From positions 186,001 through 250,000 of the forward strand of contig NZ_JBHZGL010000002.1 in NCBI RefSeq assembly GCF_051900415.1: a stretch of 64,000 bases of DNA, in the 5' to 3' direction. Positions within the stretch are counted from its first letter, which is position 1. Every line of letters begins with the position of its first letter. The DNA is from Frateuria_A sp051900415. Lineage in GTDB: Bacteria; Pseudomonadota; Gammaproteobacteria; Xanthomonadales; Rhodanobacteraceae. Made by a program: the position numbers and the translations under genes. This document shows positions 22,314 to 30,837 of this stretch, piece after piece. The notes under the pieces were generated by a model that worked only from the letters and a program-made list of their open reading frames with translations, searched no databases and was not told where the DNA came from.

Positions 22314-23105
22314 TCAGATCTTGGCGCCGCGCTGGCCGGTGTGCACCGGAATGGTGGTCTTGGGCGCATCGGTAGGAAGCTGCGGGCTCTCGGGCGTATG
22401 GATGGCCGATTCGCCATGCGGCTGCGACTGTCCATCCGCTGGACGCCCCGATGCCTGACGCGTGCGCTTCTGCTTGGCATCGAGCAAAGCCTGGATGTGC
22501 GCGACCGCTTCTTCCGGACTGATGTGCTGGGTCGAAGGCGCGGCCTTGCGCGGTGCTGCCGCCTTGCGCGGAGAGGCACTCGGCCGGCTCGCCTTGCCCG
22601 CGGGACCGGCTTTCTTCGCTGCCGGCTTGCTCATGGACTTCGCCCCGGCGGTGGTGCCCGATGGCGCCTTGCGCGTGGCCGACTTCTTCGGCAGCGCCTT
22701 GGGCGCCGTCTTCCGGGCCGCGTTCGGCGTGGTCTTCCTGGTGGCGGCTTTTTTCGCTGCAGCTTTCTTCGGTGCGGCTTTGGCGACCGCTTTCCTGGCG
22801 GCGGCCTTCTTGACCGCGGCTTTCTTCGGCACCGCCTTCTTTGCCGTTGCCTTCTTCAGTACGGCCTTCTTTGCAGTGGCCTTCTTCGGCGCCGCCTTCT
22901 TCACTGCGACCTTCCTGGCGGCCGTCTTCTTCGATGCGCCCGCGGACTTGCCGGCAGCCTTCTTGGCGGCCGGGCGAGAAGCGGTGCGGTTGATCGGTGT
23001 CTTGATGCCGGCCTTGGCGGCGGCGGTCTTCTTCGTCGCCTTGCTTCCGGCGGCTGCCTTCTTTGCCGCGGATTTCTTCGCGGCCGACGTGCGGGTCGTT
23101 GCCAT
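22314..23105 (-). CDS. Histone H1-like Lys/Ala-rich protein
   Basis: A 263-residue DNA-binding-type protein made of KKA, KKAAAKK and PKKAT repeats from about 8 to 190, giving an H1-tail-like basic polypeptide, with a C-terminal ~75-residue segment (HISPEEAVAHIQALLDAKQKR, then a Pro/Thr/His-rich end) that is not repetitive. Comparable proteins include Pseudomonas AlgP/AlgR3 and Bordetella BpH1, which affect nucleoid structure and gene expression. The HISPEEAVAHIQALLDAK helix with downstream RxRxQ resembles the conserved short C-terminal motif of this group. Repeat unit number is expected to vary between strains. Confidence 0.8.
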   Translation of the reverse strand: MATTRTSAAKKSAAKKAAAGSKATKKTAAAKAGIKTPINRTASRPAAKKAAGKSAGASKKTAARKVAVKKAAPKKATAKKAVLKKATAKKAVPKKAAVKKAAARKAVAKAAPKKAAAKKAATRKTTPNAARKTAPKALPKKSATRKAPSGTTAGAKSMSKPAAKKAGPAGKASRPSASPRKAAAPRKAAPSTQHISPEEAVAHIQALLDAKQKRTRQASGRPADGQSQPHGESAIHTPESPQLPTDAPKTTIPVHTGQRGAKI

Positions 23106-23240
23106 GCGTCATCACTCCTGCGGTGGTCGGTGCAGCCTTGCCCGCATGCTTCAGCCAAGCGGCGGAAAGACCTGCACGTCCAGTATTGCGCGGGCGTCCT
23201 CCGCTGTCATGCGCGATTGCGGCATGAAGCGTCGCGCGAT

Positions 23241-24041
23241 TCAGGGTGCATGCGGGACGCGCAGCGCGAGATCCTGCCGCTGGTGGCAGGCGAAGACACC
23301 GCACGTGGCATCGTAGTCCCAGCGCTCGGCCGCGCAGGCATCGGCGGCCACGCGATGGAGCACATTGATCGAATTGGGGATGCCACCGCGTACCCGATGC
23401 GACACCGCGGTGCCGGCCTGCACCACCCACAGGGGGCGGCCGCCAGGCGCCGGCAAGGGGCGGACGTAAGGCAGATGGATGTGGCCCCCCAGCACCAGTT
23501 GCGCGCCGGCCGCCGCCCACGCATCGGCCGCCTGCGCGTGGCCGCGCAGCAGGTTGCCCCGGTCGGATGACTCGATCACCGCCATCGGCTGGTGCACCAC
23601 CACCACCCGCAGTTGGCCCGGTGCTGCCTGGCGCAGCCGCGCCGCCACCCGTTCGATCTGCGCCGGCGACACCTCGCCCTGCTTGTGGCGCCACCAGCGC
23701 GTGGTATTGACCCCCAGCACCAGCCATTCGGGCGACGACCACGCCGGCTCCAGTTCCTCGCCGAACGCCGCGCAGTAGCGTGCGTAAGGCGCCCGCAGGC
23801 GGGTAGCCAGGGCGTACAGCGGAATGTCGTGGTTGCCGGGGATCGCCAGGAACGGCGCCGGCAGGCTGGCGACGAACGCGCGCGCCGCGGCGAACTGCGC
23901 CGGTCGCGCGCGCTGGGTCAGGTCACCGGACAGCACCACCAGCGCCGGACGGCGCTCATGCACCAGTTGCCGCAGCGCCTCCAGCACCGGCGCCCGCTCG
24001 GTGCCGAAATGCGAGTCGGACATGTGCAGCAACAGGCTCAC
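23241..24041 (-). CDS. Calcineurin-like metallophosphoesterase
   Basis: Binuclear metal phosphoesterase of the class III cyclic nucleotide phosphodiesterase-like group. Motifs in order: DSHFG (D9, H11), LSGDLTQRA, IPGNHDIPLY, VVVHQP and GGHIHLPY, which together supply all metal ligands. The 266 residues form one domain with no signal peptide. Translation starts at GTG 24041, overlapping the lipid kinase stop (GTGA); an in-frame ATG at 24023 is the alternative. It is the last gene of a rhomboid-kinase-phosphoesterase operon. Substrate unknown. Confidence 0.88.
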   Translation of the reverse strand: MSLLLHMSDSHFGTERAPVLEALRQLVHERRPALVVLSGDLTQRARPAQFAAARAFVASLPAPFLAIPGNHDIPLYALATRLRAPYARYCAAFGEELEPAWSSPEWLVLGVNTTRWWRHKQGEVSPAQIERVAARLRQAAPGQLRVVVVHQPMAVIESSDRGNLLRGHAQAADAWAAAGAQLVLGGHIHLPYVRPLPAPGGRPLWVVQAGTAVSHRVRGGIPNSINVLHRVAADACAAERWDYDATCGVFACHQRQDLALRVPHAP

Positions 24042-24976
24042 GGGTGCCGGTCCCGCGGTACCAGCAACCGCAGCGGCTGTGGCGCGACCCGGAAGCGCAA
24101 CGGCAACGGCAGGCGGACGATCTCGCCGTCGATGGCGAGCTTCAGCTCCCGGCGTCGCGGCAAGGCCACTTCAAGTTCGGTGAAGGCGAAGCTGTCGACT
24201 TTCTCCACGTCGCCCAGGTGCCCGAACAGCCCGCGCACCGCCGTCAAGATCATGCGCCAGCGCGCCAGCGGCGGCAGCACGATGCCGACCAGCGCGCCAT
24301 GGCTCACCGCGGCGGCTTCGGGAATGCCGATGCCCTCCAGTTGCAGGCGGTTGTCGCCCACCACCAGCGTGGTGCTGCGCCGCATGTGCTGCTGGCCGTC
24401 CTCGTTGAGCGTCAACCGCAGATCCGGGTAATTGCCGAGCAGCGCGCGCAAACCGGACAGCAACGCAACCAGGCGGTGGCGGCCGAAGCGCCGCTTGTCC
24501 TGCTCGCGCCGTTCGAGCAGTTCCGGATAAAGCCCCAGGCTCGCGTTCACCAGGAACACGCGGTCGTTGACCATGCCCACCTGCACCGGCGTTTCCTGCG
24601 CGTCGAGCAAGCCCCGCATGCCCGCATCGGCATCGGCTTCGGGAAGGCCATGGCAGCGGCCGAAGAAGTTGAACGTACCTTGCGGCAGCACGCCCAGCGG
24701 CAGGCCGGCTGGCAGCACGGCCTGGACGACCGCGTTGATGGTGCCATCGCCGCCGGCCACGACCACCGCCCCGCCCTGCGCCCGGGCCGCCGCGGCCGCC
24801 TGCTCCGCCATCTCGCCCAGGTGCCGCGGGTGTTTCGCGCAGAACAGCCGGTAGGGATGCCCCGCGGCATCGAGCGTGCCGCGGATGGCCCGTTCCGTCG
24901 CGCCGGCGTCGCCGCTGCCGGAGCGGCGGTTGAGCACCACGAAGAACGGTCGTTGGCGGTCTGGCGCCGGGGGCAT
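24038..24976 (-). CDS. Diacylglycerol kinase-family lipid kinase
   Basis: Soluble lipid kinase (DagK_cat) of the YegS/DgkB type, predicted to phosphorylate diacylglycerol or a related lipid. The 312 residues contain FVVLNRRSGSGDA (phosphate loop), VVAGGDGTINAVVQAVL (GGDGT nucleotide motif), LGVLPQGTFNFFGR (substrate loop) and the C-terminal ELKLAIDGEIVRLPLPLRFRV strand pair. The ATG at 24976 starts MPPAPDRQRPFFVVLN; 8 nt separate it from the rhomboid stop. Genomic coupling with a phosphoesterase suggests a small lipid-phosphate module, which is inference. Confidence 0.9.
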   Translation of the reverse strand: MPPAPDRQRPFFVVLNRRSGSGDAGATERAIRGTLDAAGHPYRLFCAKHPRHLGEMAEQAAAAARAQGGAVVVAGGDGTINAVVQAVLPAGLPLGVLPQGTFNFFGRCHGLPEADADAGMRGLLDAQETPVQVGMVNDRVFLVNASLGLYPELLERREQDKRRFGRHRLVALLSGLRALLGNYPDLRLTLNEDGQQHMRRSTTLVVGDNRLQLEGIGIPEAAAVSHGALVGIVLPPLARWRMILTAVRGLFGHLGDVEKVDSFAFTELEVALPRRRELKLAIDGEIVRLPLPLRFRVAPQPLRLLVPRDRHP

Positions 24977-24984
24977 GGACCTCC

Positions 24985-25626
24985 CTACATGCGTGGGTTG
25001 GAAAGCTCCGCAAGGAAGTGAGTAAACACCCTGGGCTCTATCAGCAGGGTGAAGACCACGCCGAAGGCCGCACCCCACAGATGCGCGCTGTGGTTGATGT
25101 TGTCGCGGCCGGTGCGGTCCATGTAGATCGAATAGCCGACGTAAAGCACGGCATACAGCACGGCCGGCATCGGCAGCACGAACACGATGATTTTCGACCA
25201 GGGCGCCAGCAGCACGTAAGTGAACAGCACCGCCGACACCGCGCCGGAGGCACCGAGGCTGTGGTAGTTCGGGTTGCGGCGGTTCTTGATGTAGGTGGGC
25301 AGGATCGAAACCACCAGCGCGGCGATGTAGAACAGCACGAAGCCCAGCCGGCCCAGTTCGGCGGCATAGAACTGCTCGATCAGCCGTCCGAAGAAGAACA
25401 GCGTGATCATGTTGAACAACAGGTGGCCGAAGTCCGCGTGCACCAGCCCGTAGGTCACCAGGCGGTGGTACTCGCGATGGCGCTGGATCGCAGGCGGCCA
25501 GAGGATCAGGTTATCCAGCAGTTTCGGCTTGTTGAAGGCCAGGAACGAGACGACGCAGGTGATGGCGATGATGGCCAGGGTGATCATGAGCGCTGGGGCT
25601 TCCTGAGCAACGGGCGGACCGTCCAT
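24985..25626 (-). CDS. Rhomboid-family intramembrane serine protease
   Basis: Six-helix membrane protease that cuts transmembrane substrates. The 213-residue product has catalytic S127 in LGASGAVSAVLF (GxSG) and H182 in NHSAHLWGAAFG; H68 and N72 in HADFGHLLFNM form the oxyanion side. All key residues are present. Helices are at about 12-30, 64-84, 93-110, 124-140, 147-165 and 180-200. The ATG at 25626 is chosen for typical N-terminal length; internal ATGs at residue 14 are possible. First gene of the operon with the lipid kinase and phosphoesterase. Confidence 0.92.
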   Translation of the reverse strand: MDGPPVAQEAPALMITLAIIAITCVVSFLAFNKPKLLDNLILWPPAIQRHREYHRLVTYGLVHADFGHLLFNMITLFFFGRLIEQFYAAELGRLGFVLFYIAALVVSILPTYIKNRRNPNYHSLGASGAVSAVLFTYVLLAPWSKIIVFVLPMPAVLYAVLYVGYSIYMDRTGRDNINHSAHLWGAAFGVVFTLLIEPRVFTHFLAELSNPRM

Positions 25627-25725
25627 CTTGGCGTCACCCTTGCGCCTTGTCGACTCGCGCGGCCACGGGTGCGACATCAAGGCGTATCATGCGCGGCTTT
25701 ATCCGCCCGCTCCCCACGGACACGC

Positions 25726-26607
25726 ATGGAACCGATCCGCTATCTCCATCTGGACGTCTTTGCTGCCACCTGCGGCGGCGGCAACCACCTGGGCGTGGTG
25801 ACCGACGCGCGCGACTGGAGCGACGATGAGATGCAGCGCTTCGCGCGCTGGACCGCGCTGGTGGAAACCACGTTCCTGCTGCCGCCGTCGACGCCACAGG
25901 GAAGCTATCGCGTTCGTATTTTCACGCCGCAGCACGAGATTCCGTTTGCCGGCCATCCCAGCGTCGGCAGCGCGCACGCGGCGCTGGCCTGCGCACTCGC
26001 ACAGCCGGTTGATGGCCTGCTCTGGCAGGAATGCGGCGCCGGAGTGTTGCCGATTCGCGTCGAAGGCGAGGGTGAGTCGCGCGACCTCCTGCTGAAATCG
26101 CCCGGCGAGCGGGTGCTCGCCACCGGCCGTGATGCGCACCCGCTGCTGGAAGCCACGCTTGGCGGCATCGAGCTGGGCATGCTGCCGCCGGCGCTGGTCG
26201 ACGGCGGGCGCCGCTGGTGGCTGGCCGAGGTCGCCGACGAGGCGAGCCTGCGTGGCTGGCTGCCCGACCACAGCGCCATCGGCGCGCTGGCCCGCGCCAC
26301 CGGCAGCATGGGCCTGTGCGCATTCGCACGCAGCGCGTCGGGTGACTACCAACTGGTGGTGCGCGCCTTCCCCGCCGGCGTGGGTATCGTCGAGGACCCG
26401 GCTTCGGGCGCCGCCAACGGCCTGATCGCCGCGTACATCGCCCAGGCCGAGCCGCACGGTGCGCTGGCGCGCGGCTACGCGATCAGCCAAGGTCGCGAGA
26501 TGGGCCACGACGCGCGCCTGCTGGCCCGCATCGAGCCGGACGCGATCTGGGTCGGTGGGCGCGCGCGCACGGTCGTCGACGGTTTGCTCCACTGGAACGA
26601 CGCGTGA
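25726..26607 (+). CDS. PhzF family isomerase/epimerase-like protein
   Basis: Diaminopimelate-epimerase fold. PhzF itself isomerises DHHA in phenazine synthesis, but most homologues have unknown substrates; no other phz gene is nearby, so phenazine production should not be inferred. The 293 residues contain the general acid/base Glu47 in ARWTALVETTFLLPP, the LDVFAATCGGGNHLGVV start (F-GNPLAV-like), PFAGHPSVGSAHA and EDPASGAANGLIAAYI anion-binding loops. The ATG at 25726 fits; the frame is open far upstream but only by GC bias. A TATCAT hexamer (25685-25690) is a plausible -10. Overlaps the next gene by 4 bp. Confidence 0.92.
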   Translation: MEPIRYLHLDVFAATCGGGNHLGVVTDARDWSDDEMQRFARWTALVETTFLLPPSTPQGSYRVRIFTPQHEIPFAGHPSVGSAHAALACALAQPVDGLLWQECGAGVLPIRVEGEGESRDLLLKSPGERVLATGRDAHPLLEATLGGIELGMLPPALVDGGRRWWLAEVADEASLRGWLPDHSAIGALARATGSMGLCAFARSASGDYQLVVRAFPAGVGIVEDPASGAANGLIAAYIAQAEPHGALARGYAISQGREMGHDARLLARIEPDAIWVGGRARTVVDGLLHWNDA

Positions 26608-27068
26608 GCGGCACGCCGCAGATCTGGGTCGATGCCGACGCCTGCCCGGGGCCGATCAAGGACATCCTGTTCCGCGCCGCCGAGCGCGCGCAGGTGATGG
26701 TCACGCTGATCGCCAATCAGATGCTTCGCACGCCCTCCACGCGCTGGGTGCGTGCGATCCAGGTGGCCGGCGGGTTCGACGTGGCCGACAACGAGATCGT
26801 GCAGCGCCTGGCCGCGGGCGACCTGGTGGTGACGCAGGACATCCCGCTGGCCGCGCAGGCCATCGACAAGGGCGCGCTGGCGCTGCACCCGCGCGGCGAG
26901 CTGTACACGCGCGAGACCATCGCGCAGCGGTTGTCGATGCGCAACTTCATGGACGAGCTGCGCGGCGCCGGCGTGGATACCGGCGGCCCGGCGGCGTTCC
27001 ATGCGCGCGACCGGCAGGCCTTCGCCAACCAGCTCGACCGCTGGCTGCAGCAACGGCCGAAGCCGTAA
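26604..27068 (+). CDS. DUF188 (YaiI/YqxD family) protein
   Basis: PIN-like fold protein of 154 residues, function unknown, conserved across bacteria. Signatures: IWVDADACPGPIKDILFRAA at the N-terminus (acidic cluster), VTLIANQ, DVADNEIVQRLAAGDLVVTQDIPLAAQ and ALHPRGELYTRETI near the centre. The Asp-rich DADACP and TQDIPLA motifs are typical of PIN-like nucleases, but activity is not established. Starts at GTG 26604, overlapping the PhzF stop (GTGA), so the two are translationally coupled. Confidence 0.93.
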   Translation: MSGTPQIWVDADACPGPIKDILFRAAERAQVMVTLIANQMLRTPSTRWVRAIQVAGGFDVADNEIVQRLAAGDLVVTQDIPLAAQAIDKGALALHPRGELYTRETIAQRLSMRNFMDELRGAGVDTGGPAAFHARDRQAFANQLDRWLQQRPKP

Positions 27069-27088
27069 CCGCGGCAAAACCCGCACAT

Positions 27089-27227
27089 GTAGGAGCGCCC
27101 TTGGGCGCAACCGCCATTCAGAGCCTGGGCGGTACAAGCGCCCAAGGCGAAAAGGCCGCTGTGCGAGATGGGTCCGTGCAGCGTGTCTGCTGCCCTAGCC
27201 CCCGGTCGCGCCCAAGGGCGCTCCTAC
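27089..27227. repeat. Family A palindromic repeat, copy 5 (composite)
   Basis: Left end GTAGGAGCGCCCTTGGGCG and right end CGCCCAAGGGCGCTCCTAC, with an internal degenerate unit (about 27129-27150, GGCGGTACAAGCGCCCAAGGC) between them. It lies between a plus-strand and a minus-strand gene that converge. It is the longest family A locus, probably three half-units. Confidence 0.8.
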
Positions 27228-27254
27228 AGAAGAGCGGGCGGCTTTCGGCTCGTG

Positions 27255-28130
27255 TCATGTGAGATGTGCGCGGCGCGCGGCCACCTGCGCCAGCGCCGCC
27301 CAGTCCAGCCCCTCGCCGCCGGCGGCCAGCGCCTCGATCAGCGCATCGCGCACCACGCCGGCGAACGGCAGCGGCACCCGCGCCGCCTCGCCCGCGGCGA
27401 GCGCAAGGTTGACGTCCTTCAGGCCCAGCGGCAACGCGAAGCCCGGCGGTGCGTAGCGCTCCTCGGCGATCAGCGTTCCGTAGCCCTGGTAGGCCGGCGC
27501 GGCGAACAGGGTGTTGGTCACGATCTCCAGGAAGTCGGCCGCACTGACGCCATGCGCCCGCGTCAGCGCGCTGGCTTCGGCCATGCTTTCGATCGCCGAG
27601 GCGAGCATGAAGTTGCCGGCCAGCTTCACCACGTTGGCGCGCTCGGGCGCCTCGCCGACGGGCCACAGCCGGCTGCCCAGCACCTCCAGCAAAGGACGCA
27701 CGGACTCCACGACGTGCGGGTGCCCGGCCACCACGATGTTGAGTTTCGCAGCCGCGGCCATGTCCGGTCGGCCGAACACCGGCGCGGCGACGTAGCCCAG
27801 CCCGCGCTCCGCGTGCGCCTGGGCCAGCTCGCGTGCCAGCGCCACCGAGATGGTTGCGTGGTTGACGTGCACGGTGCCGCGATCCATCTCGTCCAGCACG
27901 CCACCGTCGAGGAACACCTCGCGCACCGCCTGGTCGTTGGCCAGCATGCTGTGCACGACCTGGCCCTGCACCGCCCGCCCGGGCGTGCGCGCGACCTTGG
28001 CGCCGAGCGAGGCGAGCGGCTCGGCGGGGCCTTCGGAACGGTTCCACACGGTCAACACGTGGCCGGCGGCGAGCAGGTTGCTGGCCATGGCGCTGCCCAT
28101 GGCGCCCAGGCCGAGGAAGCCGATGTTCAT
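27255..28130 (-). CDS. NAD(P)-dependent beta-hydroxyacid dehydrogenase (HIBADH family)
   Basis: A 291-residue 6-phosphogluconate dehydrogenase-fold enzyme of the 3-hydroxyisobutyrate / tartronate semialdehyde / glyoxylate reductase group. Rossmann motif NIGFLGLGAMGSAMASNLL at the N-terminus, substrate-binding AAPVFGRPDMAAAAKL in the position of the GGxxGA motif, and catalytic Lys in ANVVKLAGNFMLASAIES. The VFGRPD variant (instead of VSGGxxGA) resembles GLYR1/glyoxylate reductase-like members. The ATG at 28130 starts the fold directly; upstream codons are repeat DNA. Substrate unknown. Confidence 0.9.
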   Translation of the reverse strand: MNIGFLGLGAMGSAMASNLLAAGHVLTVWNRSEGPAEPLASLGAKVARTPGRAVQGQVVHSMLANDQAVREVFLDGGVLDEMDRGTVHVNHATISVALARELAQAHAERGLGYVAAPVFGRPDMAAAAKLNIVVAGHPHVVESVRPLLEVLGSRLWPVGEAPERANVVKLAGNFMLASAIESMAEASALTRAHGVSAADFLEIVTNTLFAAPAYQGYGTLIAEERYAPPGFALPLGLKDVNLALAAGEAARVPLPFAGVVRDALIEALAAGGEGLDWAALAQVAARRAHLT

Positions 28131-28157
28131 GCGTTTCTCCATCGTTGGACTTTGCCT

Positions 28158-28231
28158 GTAGGAGCCCGCTTGCGGGCGATGCTCCCGGCCTCGGTGTGAC
28201 TTGAGAGCATCGCCCGCAAGCGGACTCCTAC
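28158..28231. repeat. Family A GTAG-ended palindromic repeat, copy 6
   Basis: GTAGGAGCCCGCTTGCGGGCGATGCTC at the left, GAGCATCGCCCGCAAGCGGACTCCTAC at the right. CCCGCTTGCGGG core subtype. It lies 27 bp upstream of the HIBADH-family start, so it is between the flavoprotein stop and that gene's promoter. Confidence 0.88.
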
Positions 28232-28280
28232 ACGGACGCGGCCAGGATGACGCAGCGGGCATCCATGCCGCGCGAATACC

Positions 28281-29456
28281 TCAAGCCACCTCACCGGCCG
28301 CATGCGCTGATGCCCACGCCCACTGGAAGTTGTACCCGCCCAGCCAGCCGGTCACGTCGACCACCTCGCCGATGAAGTACAGCCCCGGCACGAGCTTCGA
28401 TTGCATGGTGCTGGAGGACAGGCCGTCGGTATCCACGCCACCGAGGGTCACCTCCGCGGTGCGGTAGCCCTCGGTGCCGCTGGCGACCAACGGCCAGTCG
28501 TTGATGCGCGTGCCGATCGCGGCCAGCTCCGCCTCGCGGTACTGGCGCATCGGTCGATTGCCGAAGTCGAGCTCGCACAGGCGCTGCGCAAGCCGCTTCG
28601 GCAGCACGTCGCCCAGCACGGTCTTCAGCTCGGCCGCCGGGCGTGCCGCGCGCTGGGCAGGCAGCCAATCCGCGGCGTCGCGGTCGGGCAGCAGATCCAG
28701 CCGCAGTTCCTCGCCCGGTTGCCAGTAGGAGGAGATCTGCAGGATCGAAGGCCCGCTGACACCGCGATGGGTGAACAGGAGCCCCGCACGGAACGCCTGC
28801 CGCCCGCAGCGCGCCTCGACCGCCAGCGCCACGCCGGCGAGGTCCGCGTAGCGCTCCTGATGTTTGCCGCTCAACGTCAGCGGCACCAGCCCGGCGCGCG
28901 TGGGCAGCACGGCGTGGCCGAACTGGCGCGCCAGTTCGTAGCCGAAGCCGGTGGCGCCCATGCTCGGAATCGACAGCCCGCCGCTGGCCACCACCAGCGC
29001 TTGGGCATGCACTTCACCGCGCGCCGTGGCCACATTGAAGCCGGCCTCGCCGTGGCGCACGCGTTCCACCGCGCAGCCGGTCTCCACGCGCACGCCGGCG
29101 GCCGCGCACTCGTCCAGCAGCATGCGCACGATCTGCTTGGAGGAGTCGTCGCAGAACAACTGGCCGAGTTCCTTCTCGTGGTACGCGATGCGATGTTTTT
29201 CCACCAGCGCGATGAAATCCGCCGGCGTGTAGCGCGCCAGCGCTGACTTCGCAAAGTGCGGGTTGGCCGACAGGTAGTTGGCCGGCGTCACGCCCAGGTT
29301 GGTGAAATTGCAGCGCCCGCCGCCGGACATCAGGATCTTCTTGCCCGGCTTGTTGGCGTGGTCGAGCACCAGCACGCGCCGACCGCGCTGACCGGCGGTG
29401 ATCGCGCACATGAGGCCGGCGGCACCTGCGCCGATGATGAGGACGTCGGTTTTCAT
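28281..29456 (-). CDS. HI0933-like FAD flavoprotein (YhiN family)
   Basis: Predicted NAD(P)/FAD oxidoreductase with unknown substrate. 391 residues: FAD-binding IIGAGAAGLMCAITAGQRG (about 6-24), the family signature ILMSGGGRCNFTN (about 44-56), and the C-terminal GLYFIGEVVDVTGWLGGYNFQWAWASAHAAG which closes the FAD site. The ATG at 29456 begins MKTDVLIIGAGAAG; upstream residues in frame do not belong to the fold. Divergent from yajQ with a 90 bp gap that contains TACACT (29509-29514), a likely -10 for yajQ. Confidence 0.93.
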   Translation of the reverse strand: MKTDVLIIGAGAAGLMCAITAGQRGRRVLVLDHANKPGKKILMSGGGRCNFTNLGVTPANYLSANPHFAKSALARYTPADFIALVEKHRIAYHEKELGQLFCDDSSKQIVRMLLDECAAAGVRVETGCAVERVRHGEAGFNVATARGEVHAQALVVASGGLSIPSMGATGFGYELARQFGHAVLPTRAGLVPLTLSGKHQERYADLAGVALAVEARCGRQAFRAGLLFTHRGVSGPSILQISSYWQPGEELRLDLLPDRDAADWLPAQRAARPAAELKTVLGDVLPKRLAQRLCELDFGNRPMRQYREAELAAIGTRINDWPLVASGTEGYRTAEVTLGGVDTDGLSSSTMQSKLVPGLYFIGEVVDVTGWLGGYNFQWAWASAHAAGEVA

Positions 29457-29546
29457 GATTGGCAGGGAACGCGCACCGGGCGCCGGCCGCACATTATCGC
29501 CGAGCGCTTACACTTTGACGCCTTCCAACCCGATCAGGTGCCCACC

Positions 29547-30029
29547 ATGCCCTCTTTCGACGTCGTCTCCGAAGTGGACAAGCACGAACTCACCAACGCG
29601 GTCGACCAGGCCAACCGCGAGCTGGCCAGCCGCTTCGACTTCAAGGGCACCGACGCCAGCTACGAGCTGGACGGCTACGTGATCACCCAACGCGCGCCCA
29701 GCGATTTCCAGCTGCAGCAGATGCTCGACATCCTGCGCGGCCGCCTGACCAGCCGGAAGATCGACATCCGCGCACTGGACGTGTCCGAGCCGGAGGTGAA
29801 CCTGGCCGGGGCGCGGCAGAAGATCACCGTCAAGCAGGGCATCGAGCAGCCGGTGGCCAAGAAGCTGGTGGCGGAGCTGAAGGCGGCCAAGCTCAAGGTC
29901 GAGGCGCAGATCAACGGCGACAAGCTGCGCGTGACCGGCAAGAAGCGCGACGACCTGCAACTGGCGATCGCGCACCTGCGCAAGTCCGAGGTCGAGCTGC
30001 CGTTGCAGTTCGACAACTTCCGCGACTAG
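29547..30029 (+). CDS. yajQ: YajQ family nucleotide/c-di-GMP-binding protein
   Basis: A 160-residue protein beginning MPSFDVVSEVDKHELTNAVDQA, with FDFKGTDASYEL and a C-terminal VTGKKRDDLQLAIAHLRK-, all standard for YajQ. In Xanthomonas campestris the homologue binds c-di-GMP and acts on the LysR regulator to affect virulence; that the present copy does so is by homology. Two ferredoxin-like domains about 1-85 and 90-160. The ATG at 29547 is the conserved start. A family A repeat follows four bases after the stop codon. Confidence 0.95.
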   Translation: MPSFDVVSEVDKHELTNAVDQANRELASRFDFKGTDASYELDGYVITQRAPSDFQLQQMLDILRGRLTSRKIDIRALDVSEPEVNLAGARQKITVKQGIEQPVAKKLVAELKAAKLKVEAQINGDKLRVTGKKRDDLQLAIAHLRKSEVELPLQFDNFRD

Positions 30030-30032
30030 CCT

Positions 30033-30088
30033 GTAGGAGCGCCCTTGGGCGCGACTGACATCCCGGTCGCGCCCAAGGGCGCTCCTAC
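30033..30088. repeat. Family A GTAG-ended palindromic repeat, copy 7
   Basis: GTAGGAGCGCCCTTGGGCGCGACTG and CCGGTCGCGCCCAAGGGCGCTCCTAC flank a very short loop. It fills the 64 bp between the convergent yajQ and DUF1345 genes. Same GCGCCCTTGGGCGC core as copies 5 and 9. Confidence 0.88.
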
Positions 30089-30093
30089 AGGAG

Positions 30094-30774
30094 TTACGAA
30101 CCCTGCCCCGCCACGATGTTCACGCTGACCGCCACGATGAACACGTTGAAGAAGAAGGCGATCACGCCGTGCACCAGCACCATCCGGCGCAATTCGCGGC
30201 TGGTGACCTGCACGTCGGAGACCTGGAAGGTCATCCCGATCACCACCGCGAAATAGGCGAAGTCCCAGTAGTCCGGCTCGCCGCCGCCGGGAAAGTCCAG
30301 TCCCTTGTGCTGCTCGCCATAGCCGCCGTAGTAGCCGTGCGCGTAATGCAGGGCGAACAGCGTGTTGAGGAAAGCCCAGCTGAGCATGATGCTCGCGGCC
30401 GCCACCACGATGGCGAGCAGCCCACCGGTCTTGCCGGCCTCCAGCTCGGTGCCAAGCGCCACCAGCACGACCGTGGAGATCGCCACGCCGCTCCACAGAA
30501 TGCCCCAGCGTCCGGCGTCCTGGCGACGCGCCTTCTCACGCATGCCTGCCGGTGTGGCCCGGGCGAATTCGCGCAGCTGCAGCGCCATGAAAGACAGCGC
30601 GCCCGCATCGAAGCCAAGCAGGAACGCGGGCGCCGGATGCATGCCCAGTGCCCATGCCGCGACCGCCACCGCCAACAGCACGATGGCGCCGATGACCAGC
30701 GAGGGCCGCACCCGCAGCGCATGCAATACGCCGCGGCGATGGTGCCGCTTATCGTGGGGATGGGAATCGCTCAT
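30094..30774 (-). CDS. DUF1345 integral membrane protein
   Basis: A 226-residue inner-membrane protein with about five hydrophobic segments (29-46, 50-68, 95-112, 121-143, 203-222) and the family signature YYGGYGEQHKGLDFPGGGEPDYWDFAYFAVVIGMTFQVSDV. Function of DUF1345 is unknown; the conserved DYWDFxYF-GMT-Q-SDV stretch lies between helices. The N-terminus is His/Lys/Arg-rich (SHPHDKRHHRRG), suggesting a cytoplasmic N-terminus. It is 63 bp downstream of the GNAT-like gene on the same strand. Confidence 0.92.
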   Translation of the reverse strand: MSDSHPHDKRHHRRGVLHALRVRPSLVIGAIVLLAVAVAAWALGMHPAPAFLLGFDAGALSFMALQLREFARATPAGMREKARRQDAGRWGILWSGVAISTVVLVALGTELEAGKTGGLLAIVVAAASIMLSWAFLNTLFALHYAHGYYGGYGEQHKGLDFPGGGEPDYWDFAYFAVVIGMTFQVSDVQVTSRELRRMVLVHGVIAFFFNVFIVAVSVNIVAGQGS

Positions 30775-30837
30775 CGGGCCTCCTGAGACCGGCGCGGGCC
30801 AGAGTGTGGCCGACGCCGCACAGCGGGCACAACGGGA

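Noticed and set aside
25018..25725. Long N-terminal extension in frame with the PhzF-like gene
   Set aside because: It lies antisense to the rhomboid gene, has His/Val-rich shadow composition and lacks family similarity. ATG 25726 starts the fold.
25726..27068. Phenazine biosynthesis locus because of PhzF
   Set aside because: Other phz genes are absent and PhzF homologues are common with unrelated roles.
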